Made by a program: the position numbers and the translations under genes. DNA of 43,869 nt from the NCBI GenBank assembly GCA_902766365.1, contig CACXDC010000163.1:1-43869 (forward strand), read 5' to 3'. Within the stretch, counting starts at the first letter, position 1, and each line of letters opens with the position of its first letter. The DNA is from an uncultured Lachnospiraceae bacterium. GTDB lineage: Bacteria; Bacillota; Clostridia; Lachnospirales; Lachnospiraceae. Under the pieces are notes generated by a model that ran no database searches, was not told the origin of the DNA, and saw nothing but the letters and a program-made list of their open reading frames with translations. Below, in pieces: positions 25,060 through 34,256 of the stretch.

Positions 25060-27774
25060 GTGTCGGCAGTTGAGTTTGACAAAAGAAAGTACAGTACAGA
25101 TAGTGAATACATGATACAGAATCTCAAGGAGAGGAAAAATCTGGAGAAATGGCAGAAGCTTCTGTGCCAGGCAGTGAATGTATTTGCATGCTTTGTAGAC
25201 TGCGACGGGACTCCTCTCACAGCCCTTTCCGGCAATCCTGATGAAGCAACAAGGCTGATGAAGGCTGTTGACCAGGAACAACTGCAGAATATGCTTACGA
25301 GAGTATGTGAAAGCACACTCGAAGATCAGGCAATCGAAGAGACAGGATATTCCAACTTACGCATGGCAGTGATCACTGCCAGGGCGTTTGGAAGGCCTGT
25401 TCTTAACTGGGTGATCTTCGGTGTGCTTTCTGATGGTTTTGAGGAAGAAGAGAGTGACAGACCAAGACTGCTTGGCTTTGAATCCATGATCACAGCGAGG
25501 GCATTTAACCGTGTGATCGATGCCATCAGTGAGTTTTCAAGAGATCTTGTCAGCAGTGCAGCACACACACTGAATGCAGAAGCGGAGAGCCGGAGAAGCC
25601 AGTATTCTGCCAAGGCACTGGAAGCCAACCTGAAACGTACAGAAGCACTGGCAGAGATCATCCAGCTCCTTGAGAATGATGATGCCATTGAGAAATTAAT
25701 GCTCCGGATCCTGCGGACAGTAGGAAGCTTTCTGGATTTAAGTACAGCCTCCCTGTGCAGAAAGACAAAGCAGAAGGATGAGATCGATGTCCTGTCCCAC
25801 TGGTGTAATCAGAAGGAAGTCTGGGGTCTGGAGGCAGATGCAGCCCAGAAGAAGCCCTTCTTTATCAAGGACGATGATAAGGCTTTTATTTTATCTGACA
25901 GTTCAGGGCTTAAGAAGGAAGAGAGAGAAGAACTGGAAACACTTGGGATCCATGCACTTGTGGTAATTCCGGTCACGATCCTTGGAAAGGTCGATATGTA
26001 TGGCGTTTTCACGGAGAAGCGGGAGGACAGGATCTGGCAGAAGGAAGAGATCAAGTTCCTGGCAGATGCCATGAAGATCCTGCAGAGTATCCTTACGAGA
26101 AGGATCCAGAAGAATTCCCTGGCAGGTTCCTATGCCTGTCTGGAAACCATTCTTGACAATGTGGGCGGTGCTGTTTATGTCAGGGATTTTGAAACAGGAC
26201 AGGGTCTGTTCACCAACCGGAATATGAGAAATATCTTCGGTGAAGAGCTGAAAAACGGAACGATCAACAAACTGCTTGAAAAGACGATTGTGGCGGAGAA
26301 AGGGATCGGGGAACTGTTCCTTGAGGATCCTGGCAAGTGGTTTGAGGTTTATTATACAAAGATGTGCTGGGTAGACGGAAGAAATGTGCTGTTAGTTGCT
26401 CTGTACGACGAAACTGAGAAAAAGGTATATCAGAAGAAGCTGGAACAGCAGGCACATACCGATTTCCTGACAGGACTTTCCAACCGTATGTGCTGTGAAA
26501 GGGATCTGGCAAGATATGTGGATGAAGCCGGCAAAAAGAAGAAAAAGGGTGCACTCCTTTATCTTGACCTGGATGACTTCAAGCATATCAATGATGGACT
26601 GGGACATCAGTATGGTGATGTGCTGTTAAAGGCGATCGCACATAATTTCCAGAGGATCAGAGGGATTGAGAATACCTGCTACCGTATGGGCGGCGATGAA
26701 TTTGTCATTATCGTGGCACCTGAGCATTATAAGGAACTGGACAGGATCATCCAGGAGATCAAGGACATCTTTATGAAACCCTGGTTCTTAAAGGATTCGG
26801 ATTATTACTGCACCATGAGTATGGGTGTGGTAGAGTTTCCGGACAATGGAGAGGTTGTCCATGAACTCATCAAAAAGGCAGATATTGCCATGTATGAGTC
26901 CAAGAAGGCCGGTAAGAACAGAGTTTCCAATTACACACTGGAGATCGGCAGTCTGTCCGGAAGAAGACTGGATATGGAAAAGAATATGCGTGAGGCAACA
27001 GCCAAGGGCAATCAGGAGTTTGAAATCTTCTTCCAGCCGATCATGGATGTCAGGGGAGATAAGCCGAAGTGTACAGGAGCAGAAGCGCTGATCCGCTGGA
27101 ACAGTACAGAGCTTGGTTTTATTTCACCGGCAGAGTTTATTCCGCTGGCTGAATATCTTGGTCTGATCAATCCGATTGGAAACCATATTCTGAGAGAAGC
27201 CTGCAAGATCTGCAGCTTCTGGAATCAGAACGGTTATCCGGATTATAAAGTAAATGTTAATCTGTCCGTTATTCAGCTCCTGCAGAGTGATATTGTTGAG
27301 ATCGTAGAGAGTGCCATTCATGACAGTGGAATAAGCCCCTGCAATCTGACACTGGAAGTAACAGAGAGCCTTGCCATCAATGACATGGACAGAATGAAGG
27401 GAATCCTTGGAAAGATCAAGGAACTTGGGGTAAGGATCGCACTGGATGACTTTGGTACCGGTTATTCATCCCTGAATCATATCAGAGAGCTTCCACTTGA
27501 TGTGATCAAAGTGGATCAGAGCTTTATCAGAAATCTGGAAATGGATGTTTATGCAAAATCCTTTGTCCGCATGATCGCTGAACTGGCACAGGTGATTGGT
27601 GTAAACCTCTGTGTCGAGGGAGTGGAAACAGAAGGGCAGTTCTATATCGTGTCCAGAATGAATGTAGGGCTGATCCAGGGGTACTATTTTGACAAACCTT
27701 TAAGAAGAGAGGATTTCGAAAAGAAATATGCACCGGACCTTCCGAAAAATCAGAAGGGAACAAAGAAAAAATGA
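25060..27774 (+). CDS. Cytosolic GGDEF-EAL cyclic-di-GMP enzyme with sensor domains
   Basis: This 904-residue protein starts at a GTG codon. Order: a PocR-like ligand-binding domain (about residues 20-150), a coiled segment (about 160-215), a GAF-like domain (about 205-350), a PAS-like stretch (about 360-455), GGDEF (about 458-625) and EAL (about 640-890). GGDEF is intact at 544-548 and the preceding I-site position reads GIEN, not RxxD, so product inhibition is probably absent. EALIRW (675-680), the metal-binding Glu of LEVTES and DDFGTGYSS look intact, so both diguanylate cyclase and phosphodiesterase activity are possible. No membrane segment is visible. Its stop overlaps the start of the DHH gene (ATGA), so the two are translationally coupled. 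Confidence 0.93.
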   Translation: MSAVEFDKRKYSTDSEYMIQNLKERKNLEKWQKLLCQAVNVFACFVDCDGTPLTALSGNPDEATRLMKAVDQEQLQNMLTRVCESTLEDQAIEETGYSNLRMAVITARAFGRPVLNWVIFGVLSDGFEEEESDRPRLLGFESMITARAFNRVIDAISEFSRDLVSSAAHTLNAEAESRRSQYSAKALEANLKRTEALAEIIQLLENDDAIEKLMLRILRTVGSFLDLSTASLCRKTKQKDEIDVLSHWCNQKEVWGLEADAAQKKPFFIKDDDKAFILSDSSGLKKEEREELETLGIHALVVIPVTILGKVDMYGVFTEKREDRIWQKEEIKFLADAMKILQSILTRRIQKNSLAGSYACLETILDNVGGAVYVRDFETGQGLFTNRNMRNIFGEELKNGTINKLLEKTIVAEKGIGELFLEDPGKWFEVYYTKMCWVDGRNVLLVALYDETEKKVYQKKLEQQAHTDFLTGLSNRMCCERDLARYVDEAGKKKKKGALLYLDLDDFKHINDGLGHQYGDVLLKAIAHNFQRIRGIENTCYRMGGDEFVIIVAPEHYKELDRIIQEIKDIFMKPWFLKDSDYYCTMSMGVVEFPDNGEVVHELIKKADIAMYESKKAGKNRVSNYTLEIGSLSGRRLDMEKNMREATAKGNQEFEIFFQPIMDVRGDKPKCTGAEALIRWNSTELGFISPAEFIPLAEYLGLINPIGNHILREACKICSFWNQNGYPDYKVNVNLSVIQLLQSDIVEIVESAIHDSGISPCNLTLEVTESLAINDMDRMKGILGKIKELGVRIALDDFGTGYSSLNHIRELPLDVIKVDQSFIRNLEMDVYAKSFVRMIAELAQVIGVNLCVEGVETEGQFYIVSRMNVGLIQGYYFDKPLRREDFEKKYAPDLPKNQKGTKKK

Positions 27775-28760
27775 ATCTGAAAAAGCTGGAACAGTTCAAT
27801 CCGATTACGATACAATGTCATGACAATCCTGATGCTGACGCTTTGGCATCAGGATTTGGCTTGTATTGCTATTTTAAAGACAAGGGAAAGGATGTCAGAC
27901 TGGTTTACGGTGGTGTGAATCAGATCCAGAAGCCCAATCTGCTCCTGATGATCGATAAACTTGATATACCTGTCGTATATCTGAAGGATCAGGATGTGCC
28001 GGTGAAGGGATTACTGATCACAACTGACTGTCAGTATGGAGCAGGAAATGTGACACGTCTGTCAGCAGAAAATGTGGCAGTGATCGACCATCATCAGGTT
28101 GAGATCACAGGGATCCCGCTGGCAGAGATCCAGTCTCACCTGGGAAGCTGCTCCACACTGGTGTGGCAGATGATGAAGGCAGAAGGATATTCCTTTGAAG
28201 GAAAGGAAAGACTGCAGACAGCCCTTTATTACGGACTGTTCTGTGACACTAATATGTTTTCCGACATTGCAGAACCGGAAGATAAAGAAATGCGGGATGC
28301 ACTTTCCTATGATACAGGACTGATCACGCTTTTTAAAAACTCCAATCTTTCCCTCAGGGAACTGCAGATTGCAGGAAGGGCACTGCTCCATCACATGTAC
28401 AATGAAGATTTTCATTATGCGATCGTAAGGTCGGCACCCTGTGATCCCAATATCCTTGGGCTGATCAGTGATTTTATGATACAGGTGGAAGAGATTCATG
28501 TCTGCGTGGTATTTGCAGTCCTGGATGAGGATATCATCTTTTCCCTTCGAAGCTGCATTGAGGAAGTTCATGCAGATGAACTGGCGGTACTTCTGGCAGG
28601 AGAGGAAGGAAGCGGCGGCGGGCATCTCCTGAAAGCGGCCGGAAGGACGAAAAGAAGCAGTGTTTTCCGGATCCTCGGAATGGAATTTACAGAGAATTAT
28701 TTCAACCAGAAACTGGAAGATTATTTTGAGAAACTGGAGAAAACTCACGGAAAGGAATAG
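27771..28760 (+). CDS. DHH/DHHA1-family phosphoesterase (NrnA/RecJ-like)
   Basis: This 329-residue enzyme belongs to the DHH phosphoesterases, which include NrnA (nanoRNase and pAp phosphatase) and c-di-AMP or pGpG hydrolases. It has motif HDNPDADALASG (residues 17-28), the DHH triad Asp106-His107-His108 (VIDHHQ) and the DHHA1 GSGGGHLLKAAG motif near residue 285. It starts in an ATGA overlap with the GGDEF-EAL gene. EAL domains yield pGpG, and NrnA-type enzymes degrade such dinucleotides to GMP; the coupling suggests complete breakdown of c-di-GMP. The exact substrate has not been shown here. Confidence 0.9.
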   Translation: MNLKKLEQFNPITIQCHDNPDADALASGFGLYCYFKDKGKDVRLVYGGVNQIQKPNLLLMIDKLDIPVVYLKDQDVPVKGLLITTDCQYGAGNVTRLSAENVAVIDHHQVEITGIPLAEIQSHLGSCSTLVWQMMKAEGYSFEGKERLQTALYYGLFCDTNMFSDIAEPEDKEMRDALSYDTGLITLFKNSNLSLRELQIAGRALLHHMYNEDFHYAIVRSAPCDPNILGLISDFMIQVEEIHVCVVFAVLDEDIIFSLRSCIEEVHADELAVLLAGEEGSGGGHLLKAAGRTKRSSVFRILGMEFTENYFNQKLEDYFEKLEKTHGKE

Positions 28761-28777
28761 CATATTAAAAAATAATG

Positions 28778-28786
28778 TGCTATGAT
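28778..28786 (+). promoter_or_regulatory. Extended -10 promoter element for glnS
   Basis: TGC followed by TATGAT lies 18 bases after the preceding stop; the -35 (TAGCAT at 17 bases) is poor. The expected start of transcription is near 28793, which gives about 65 bases of leader to the preferred glnS start. Confidence 0.5.
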
Positions 28787-28858
28787 GTGGGATAAGAGTA
28801 ACGGAAAATGCAGGAGGTAAAGCCAGAGCCGGTCTGCGGCTTATGGTATCGGACAGGA

Positions 28859-30568
28859 ATGAGCGAAAAAGAACTGAAAGAAAATGTGACCACCGAAGGG
28901 GAAGCAGAAAAAACTGTTTCCAGAAATTTTATTGAACAGATTATTGACAAGGATCTGGCAGAGGGTGTCTATGACACCGTGCATACCAGATTTCCACCGG
29001 AACCCAATGGATATCTTCATATCGGACATGCCAAGAGCATCCTTTTAAATTATGGACTTGCGAAAGAGTATGGCGGCAAGTTCAATATGCGTTTTGATGA
29101 TACCAATCCCACGAAAGAGAAAGCAGAATTTGTAGATTCCATTCTGGCAGATATCAAGTGGCTTGGAGCTGACTGGGAAGACAGGCTTTTCTTTGCATCT
29201 GATTATTTTGAACAGATGTATGAGGGGGCTGTAAAGCTGATCAGAAAGGGAAAGGCTTATGTTTCCGAGCTTTCTGCAGAAGAGATGAGAGAGTACCGTG
29301 GTACTCTGACAGAGCCCGGTAAGAATGATCCAAACAGAGACCGCAGTGTGGAAGAAAACCTGGAATTGTTTGAAAAGATGAAGAACGGCGAATTTGCTGA
29401 TGGCGAAAGAACGCTCCGTGCAAAGATCGATATGGCATCTCCCAATATCAATATGAGGGATCCCATCATTTACCGTGTGGCACATCTGTCCCATCAGCAT
29501 ACCGGGGATGCATGGTGTATTTATCCGATGTACGACTTTGCACATCCCATTGAGGATGCTATTGAAGGAATTACCCACTCTATCTGTACGCTGGAGTTTG
29601 AGGATCACAGACCGCTGTATGACTGGGTCGTAAGAGAGCTGGAATATCCTCATCCACCCAAGCAGATTGAGTTTGCCAAGATGTATCTGACCAATGTGGT
29701 AACCGGCAAGAGATATATCAAGAAGCTGGTTGAGGACGGTATCGTGGATGGATGGGATGATCCCCGCCTTGTCTCTATTGCGGCACTGAGAAGAAGAGGA
29801 TTTACACCGGAGTCCATCAAAATGTTTGTTGATCTCTGTGGTATTTCCAAGAGCAATTCATCAGCAGATTATGCCATGCTGGAATATTGCATCAGAGAGG
29901 ATCTGAAGCTGAAGAGACCGAGAATGATGGCAGTTCTGGATCCGGTAAAGCTGATCATTGACAACTATCCGGAAGATCAGACGGAGATGCTTACCGTAGC
30001 TAACAACCTTGAGAATGAGGCTATGGGAACAAGACAGGTACCCTTTGGCAGGGAACTGTATATAGAGAGGGAGGACTTTATGGAAGAGCCGCCAAGGAAA
30101 TACTTCCGTATGTTCCCCGGCAATGAGGTCCGTCTGATGAATGCCTATTTCGTAACCTGTACCGGCTGTGTCAAGGATGAAAATGGAAGGATCATCGAAG
30201 TACACTGTACCTATGATCCGGAGACGAAGTGTGGAAGCGGCTTTACCGGGCGTAAGGTAAAGGGAACCATTCACTGGGTTCCTGCAAAAGAAGCAGTGAA
30301 AGCAGAAGTAAGACTTTATGAAAATATTATAGATGAGGAAAAGGGTGTATACAATGAGGATGGAAGCCTGAACTTAAACCCCAATTCTCTGACCGTACTG
30401 AAGGAATGTTATTTAGAGCCGGCTTTGAAAGATGGAAAGCCCTATGACAGCTTCCAGTTTGTCAGACAGGGATATTTCTGCGTGGATTCCAAAGACTCTA
30501 AGGAAGGCGCACCTGTATTTAACAGGATCGTATCTCTGAAGAGCTCATATGTATTACCTAAGGCATAG
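28859..30568 (+). CDS. glnS: Glutaminyl-tRNA synthetase
   Basis: GlnRS charges tRNA(Gln) directly with glutamine. From the start I prefer (28859; 569 residues) the sequence begins [10 protein letters not shown] and reads into [11 protein letters not shown] and the class I HIGH region [15 protein letters not shown], like well-studied GlnRS. An ATG at 28808 is in frame and would add 17 residues with poor similarity; neither has a good ribosome site, and an AGGAGG at 28812-28817 has no start at the right distance. The KMSKS loop, VMSKR in E. coli, reads VVTGKR here, so it is degenerate. C-terminal anticodon-binding beta-barrels are present. GatCAB in the same window makes this a genome with both routes available. 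Confidence 0.95.
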   Translation: MSEKELKENVTTEGEAEKTVSRNFIEQIIDKDLAEGVYDTVHTRFPPEPNGYLHIGHAKSILLNYGLAKEYGGKFNMRFDDTNPTKEKAEFVDSILADIKWLGADWEDRLFFASDYFEQMYEGAVKLIRKGKAYVSELSAEEMREYRGTLTEPGKNDPNRDRSVEENLELFEKMKNGEFADGERTLRAKIDMASPNINMRDPIIYRVAHLSHQHTGDAWCIYPMYDFAHPIEDAIEGITHSICTLEFEDHRPLYDWVVRELEYPHPPKQIEFAKMYLTNVVTGKRYIKKLVEDGIVDGWDDPRLVSIAALRRRGFTPESIKMFVDLCGISKSNSSADYAMLEYCIREDLKLKRPRMMAVLDPVKLIIDNYPEDQTEMLTVANNLENEAMGTRQVPFGRELYIEREDFMEEPPRKYFRMFPGNEVRLMNAYFVTCTGCVKDENGRIIEVHCTYDPETKCGSGFTGRKVKGTIHWVPAKEAVKAEVRLYENIIDEEKGVYNEDGSLNLNPNSLTVLKECYLEPALKDGKPYDSFQFVRQGYFCVDSKDSKEGAPVFNRIVSLKSSYVLPKA

Positions 30569-30577
30569 GAGGAAAAA

Positions 30578-31423
30578 ATGGCCGGATTATTAAGCGGACT
30601 TTCCGAGCTTGGACTTGGAGGTCTTGAAAATATGGAAGTATATGAGCAGCCTGAGGATAAAGAGGCAGAAAAGCAGGCAGAAGAAAAACCTGAGGTGAAA
30701 GAAGAAACATTCCTGTTTGATAAAAGCTATGAATGTCCGGTCTGCTACCAGGGATTTAAAGCAAAAACAGTCCGTTCCGGAAAACTGCGTTCTCTCGGGA
30801 CAGACAGAGATCTTCGCCCGCTTTACGAACAGATGGAGCCACTCAAATATGATGTGGTTATCTGCCCACACTGTGGCTATGCAGCGCTGACCCGGTTCTT
30901 CGGGGGACTGACGGCAGGACAGATCAAAGCGATCAAGGAAAATATTTCTGCAAACTTCCATCCTGTCAGGGAAGAAAAGGAAACCTATACTTATGAGGAA
31001 GCGCTGTACCGTTATAAGCTATGCCTTGCCAATACAATTGTAAAGCATGGCAAAGTCAGTGAGAAAGCATATATCTGCCTGAAAGCAGGATGGCTTCTCC
31101 GCAGCATGGGTGAGAACCTGGATCCTGCGACAGAGGACTATGAGAAGAAAATGCAGGAGATCAAAGAACAGGAGAAAGATTTCCTGAAGAATGCCCTGGA
31201 TGGACTGATCAATGCCAGACAGACAGAAAGCTATCCGATCTGTGGTATGGATGAGGTGACCCTGGAGTATCTGATCGCCGTACTTGCCATGGAATTTGAA
31301 AAATATGATATTTCATCCAGACTTATTTATAATATCCTGAATACACCAACGGTGAACAATAGGATCAAGGATAAGGCAAGAGAAGTAAAGGATGAACTGC
31401 TCCAGCAGATGGGTAAGAAATAA
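30578..31423 (+). CDS. DUF2225 zinc-ribbon protein
   Basis: This 281-residue protein matches DUF2225. It has an acidic Glu/Lys-rich stretch (residues 20-46), two CxxC pairs (CPVC near residue 53 and CPHC near residue 94) that probably hold a zinc ion, and an alpha-helical C-terminal region that looks TPR-like. AGGAGG precedes the start, nine bases after glnS, and a terminator follows the stop, so it is transcribed with glnS. Function is unknown. Confidence 0.88.
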   Translation: MAGLLSGLSELGLGGLENMEVYEQPEDKEAEKQAEEKPEVKEETFLFDKSYECPVCYQGFKAKTVRSGKLRSLGTDRDLRPLYEQMEPLKYDVVICPHCGYAALTRFFGGLTAGQIKAIKENISANFHPVREEKETYTYEEALYRYKLCLANTIVKHGKVSEKAYICLKAGWLLRSMGENLDPATEDYEKKMQEIKEQEKDFLKNALDGLINARQTESYPICGMDEVTLEYLIAVLAMEFEKYDISSRLIYNILNTPTVNNRIKDKAREVKDELLQQMGKK

Positions 31424-31483
31424 GGCATCGGGAAATGAAAGAAGGATACTGCAGAGATGCAGGCTGAAAAGAGAAACAGAAAA

Positions 31484-31519
31484 GGCGTTCTGTCAGTCAG
31501 ACAGAGCGCCTTGTTTTTT
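31484..31519. terminator. Terminator after the DUF2225 gene, shared with the convergent gene
   Basis: An 11-bp stem with one G-U pair (GGCGTTCTGTC and GACAGAGCGCC) has loop AGTCA, TTGTTTTTT on one side and AAAA on the other. It would stop both converging transcripts. Confidence 0.85.
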
Positions 31520-32081
31520 ATACTTCCGGATCTTCATCATCAAAGAATTCTTCTACAGTATCTTCAGATTCGTCAGCCTTGTCAGCGGATTTTGTGATGG
31601 TATCGGTAACCGCTTCCTTAACTTCTTCTTCGGCATCTGCAGTCGTTTCTGCTGTATCCTCAGCTGCTTCAGCAGTATCTTTTACTGCTTCTTTAGCTGC
31701 TTCAGAAGCATCCTTGACATCTTCCCTGGCAATTTCTGAAAGATCAGTAAAGGAAGTATGTGTACTCTGGTTATCAGCAACAGATTTTACGGTGTCCTTT
31801 ACCTGTTGGACGGAGTCGGTGATCACTTCTTTGGCTTTATGGAAGGCCTCACTTGCAAGAGCCTCTGCCTTATCGAGGTTTAAGGAAACATAGGAACGTT
31901 CCTTTTGGGAATTGAGATCCTCATCCAGATCCTCACTGAAATCATCAAAATCATCGTCGGTATCATCACCGGTTACAGGGTGGGTAATGATATCCTTTTT
32001 CTGAAGATAGGAATAAGCGCCATAAGCGGCACCGGCAACCAAAGCACTGCAAAGTAAAAATTTACCAAAACTCTTAGACAT
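31518..32081 (-). CDS. Membrane-anchored acidic helical protein
   Basis: I do not recognise a named family. The 187-residue protein has one N-terminal membrane segment (about residues 7-22, KFLLCSALVAGAAYGAYSYL), an Asp-rich stretch (about 38-53), then a long amphipathic region of Ala/Glu/Lys/Asp/Val repeats (KEAVKDTAEAAEDTAETTA) with roughly 11-residue spacing, as in LEA-like or YtxH-like proteins, and an acidic tail. The ATG at 32081 has AAAGGAG upstream; the longer frame to 32162 lacks a ribosome site. Its place divergent from a TetR gene suggests it may be under that regulator's control. Confidence 0.78.
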   Translation of the reverse strand: MSKSFGKFLLCSALVAGAAYGAYSYLQKKDIITHPVTGDDTDDDFDDFSEDLDEDLNSQKERSYVSLNLDKAEALASEAFHKAKEVITDSVQQVKDTVKSVADNQSTHTSFTDLSEIAREDVKDASEAAKEAVKDTAEAAEDTAETTADAEEEVKEAVTDTITKSADKADESEDTVEEFFDDEDPEV

Positions 32082-32200
32082 CGAAAAACTCCTTTCAAGA
32101 TCACTTATAGAATAACAACATTTTAATACTATTTTGCCGGATTGAAAAGAGAGTATAAGCAAAAAAACTGGAAAAAACCGAAGTTTTCGGGTGACAGGAA

Positions 32201-32229
32201 TTGCACGGGTGACGAAAATATGGTATATT
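32201..32229 (+). promoter_or_regulatory. Sigma-A promoter for the TetR/DUF6062 operon
   Basis: TTGCAC, a 17-base spacer and TATATT lie 42 bases before the TetR start. Confidence 0.7.
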
Positions 32230-32270
32230 TAGTTTCGACTAAAAAAGTCAATGGGGAGAACGGGGGTTAT

Positions 32271-32879
32271 ATGAACGACAAATTTTTTGATCTCAAAAAA
32301 GAGAAACAGGATCGTATGATCAATGCTGCATTGAAGGTATTTGCAGGAAATGGCTATGAGCATGCCAGTACAGATGAGATCGTGAAGGAGGCAGGCATCA
32401 GTAAGGGACTGCTTTTTCACTACTTTATCAGCAAGATCGGACTGTATACATTTGTATATGATTACAGTGTGAAGTATCTCCTGCTGGAGCTGACTACCGG
32501 TGTAGATAAGGAAGAGACCGACTTTTTCAGATTGACCAGACAGATCAAAAACTGTGAGCTGCAGGTGATGCGTACTTATCCCTGCCTGATCCGGTTTTTA
32601 AGTGAAAGCAGCAGGGAGCAGAGCAGCGAAGCGCTGGCAGCAACAAGAGAGAAGCGGGTATATCTTGGGGAACAGTATGACAGGCTGCTTGAAAAGGCAG
32701 AGGATACATCCCTTCGGGATGGGATCAGTATGGACCAGCTTAGGAAGATGGTACAGCTTACACTGGACGGATTGATGACAGAAGCATTTTTTGAGGGCTC
32801 CTTCCAGCCGGAGCATTATATGGAAGATGCCATGGGATATCTCAGGCTTTTAGAAAAGCTTTGTGTCAGGGAGGCATAG
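32271..32879 (+). CDS. TetR-family transcriptional regulator
   Basis: This 202-residue regulator has an N-terminal helix-turn-helix (about residues 27-50; TDEIVKEAGISKGLLFHYF) and a helical ligand-binding domain. The start at 32271 is preceded by GGGGAGAACGGGGG and by a clear promoter. The next gene begins one base after the stop, so the two are an operon. The ligand is unknown. Its divergent neighbour is the acidic anchored protein at 31518-32081. Confidence 0.93.
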   Translation: MNDKFFDLKKEKQDRMINAALKVFAGNGYEHASTDEIVKEAGISKGLLFHYFISKIGLYTFVYDYSVKYLLLELTTGVDKEETDFFRLTRQIKNCELQVMRTYPCLIRFLSESSREQSSEALAATREKRVYLGEQYDRLLEKAEDTSLRDGISMDQLRKMVQLTLDGLMTEAFFEGSFQPEHYMEDAMGYLRLLEKLCVREA

Positions 32880-32880
32880 A

Positions 32881-33642
32881 ATGAAAGAGACTTTATATAC
32901 GATACCGCTCAACGATGCGGTCAATGCCAATGACGAATGCCCTTTCTGCTTCATCGAAAGGGAAGTAGAGCAGGATCTGATGGATTTTGTACTGGGCAGT
33001 GGATCCTCTTATATGGAAAGCGACGTAAGAGGAGAGACAGATAAGGCAGGCTTTTGCCGGGCACACTTCAAAAAGATGTTTGATTATGGCAATACCCTTG
33101 GCAATGCCTGGATCTTAAAGACACATTATATGAAGATCAACCGGGATATGAAGGAGCAGTTTAAGCATTTCACGCCGGGAAAATCTTCTTTTGCCAGCAA
33201 ATTCAGGAAAACACCGGATGCAGAAAACGGTATCAGTGCCTGGGTGAAGCAGGTAGAAAGTTCCTGCTATATCTGCAACCGGTTTGCGGATACCTATGAC
33301 AGATATATGGATACCTTTTTCTATATGTATAAGAAGGATGAGGAATTCCGTAAGAAGATAAAGGAAGGAAAGGGATTCTGCCTGCATCATTTCGGTGATC
33401 TTTGTGAGGCAGGAGAAACAAGACTTTCCGATAAGGAAAAAAAGGAATTTTATGACGATATGTTTGCCCTGATGGAGCGCAATATGGAAAGGATCCAGGA
33501 TGATGTCAACTGGCTGGTGGAAAAATTTGACTACCGGAATAAGGATGCTGACTGGAAAAATTCCAGGGACGCTGTGCAGCGTGGCATGCAGAAATTAAAG
33601 GGCGGATACCCGGGGGATCCTGTTTATAAGATGAACAAATAA
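32881..33642 (+). CDS. DUF6062-like cysteine-containing protein
   Basis: This 253-residue soluble protein opens with ETLYTIPLNDAV and carries CPFCFIER (residues 20-27), a GFCRAH motif near residue 60, CYICNRF near 130 and GFCLHH near 167. Two similar halves with CxxC and CxxH pairs suggest metal sites. It fits the DUF6062 family, which has no assigned function. It is encoded one base after TetR. Its last 19 bases overlap the end of the convergent spoVAC. Confidence 0.83.
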   Translation: MKETLYTIPLNDAVNANDECPFCFIEREVEQDLMDFVLGSGSSYMESDVRGETDKAGFCRAHFKKMFDYGNTLGNAWILKTHYMKINRDMKEQFKHFTPGKSSFASKFRKTPDAENGISAWVKQVESSCYICNRFADTYDRYMDTFFYMYKKDEEFRKKIKEGKGFCLHHFGDLCEAGETRLSDKEKKEFYDDMFALMERNMERIQDDVNWLVEKFDYRNKDADWKNSRDAVQRGMQKLKGGYPGDPVYKMNK

Positions 33643-34088
33643 AGGATCCCGAGGATAAAGCTTGTGAAAATGCCGTAGAGGATAACGGGACCGGCGATCG
33701 TGAAGATCTTGCAGCCGATACCAAAGACCTGTCCCTCCTTCTGATATTCGATGGCAGGGGCGGCGACAGAATTGGCAAACCCGGTAATGGGAACGAGGGC
33801 ACCGGCACCACCAAATTTTACAAGCGGCGCATACAGGCCAAAGCCTGTTAAAAGGACACTGACAAGGACAAGACTGATGGAGCAGAAACTCCCGGCCATG
33901 TCCTTTTCCATTTGCAGGGTATTTCTGGCATAGTTTAAGAGGAGCTGCCCGAGGGTACAGATGAGCCCGCCAGTCAGAAATGCTTTCAGCATCTGCAGGA
34001 ACAGGTTGTGGGAGGGTGTCACTTTTTTGATATAGTCTGCATAATCTTTTTCCAGCGAAAGCTGTTCTTCTGATTTTTTTTCTTCCAT
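33624..34088 (-). CDS. spoVAC: Stage V sporulation protein AC
   Basis: SpoVAC is a membrane component of the SpoVA channel that moves dipicolinic acid into the forespore and releases it in germination; in Bacillus it behaves as a mechanosensitive channel. The 154-residue protein has an acidic N terminus with YADYIKKVTPSHNL, several hydrophobic segments, and KFGGAGALVPITGFANSVAAPAIE in the family-typical loop. The start at 34088 has TGGAG upstream; an ATG at 34139 is in frame but less likely. It stands alone, in the opposite direction to its usual partners, with its own sigma-G-like promoter. Confidence 0.94.
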   Translation of the reverse strand: MEEKKSEEQLSLEKDYADYIKKVTPSHNLFLQMLKAFLTGGLICTLGQLLLNYARNTLQMEKDMAGSFCSISLVLVSVLLTGFGLYAPLVKFGGAGALVPITGFANSVAAPAIEYQKEGQVFGIGCKIFTIAGPVILYGIFTSFILGILYLFIL

Positions 34089-34182
34089 AGCTGATCTCCA
34101 TAAATTGTGATAGTTGCAGAAAACGGTTCCTGAGGGCATGGTGTGTTTCCCATGCAGAATTTTCTGTGTTTCATTTGTATTT

Positions 34183-34212
34183 CAGTATGCGTAATTTTGT
34201 AAAAAATATGCA
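34183..34212 (-). promoter_or_regulatory. Sigma-G-like promoter for spoVAC
   Basis: On the minus strand TGCATA, a 17-base spacer and CATACTG closely match the Bacillus sigma-G consensus (GHATR and CATAMTA). It lies about 95 bases before the spoVAC start, as expected for forespore expression. Confidence 0.65.
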
Positions 34213-34256
34213 AAAGAATATTTAGTTTAACTTAAGATTTTGGAAAAGAATGTGCC

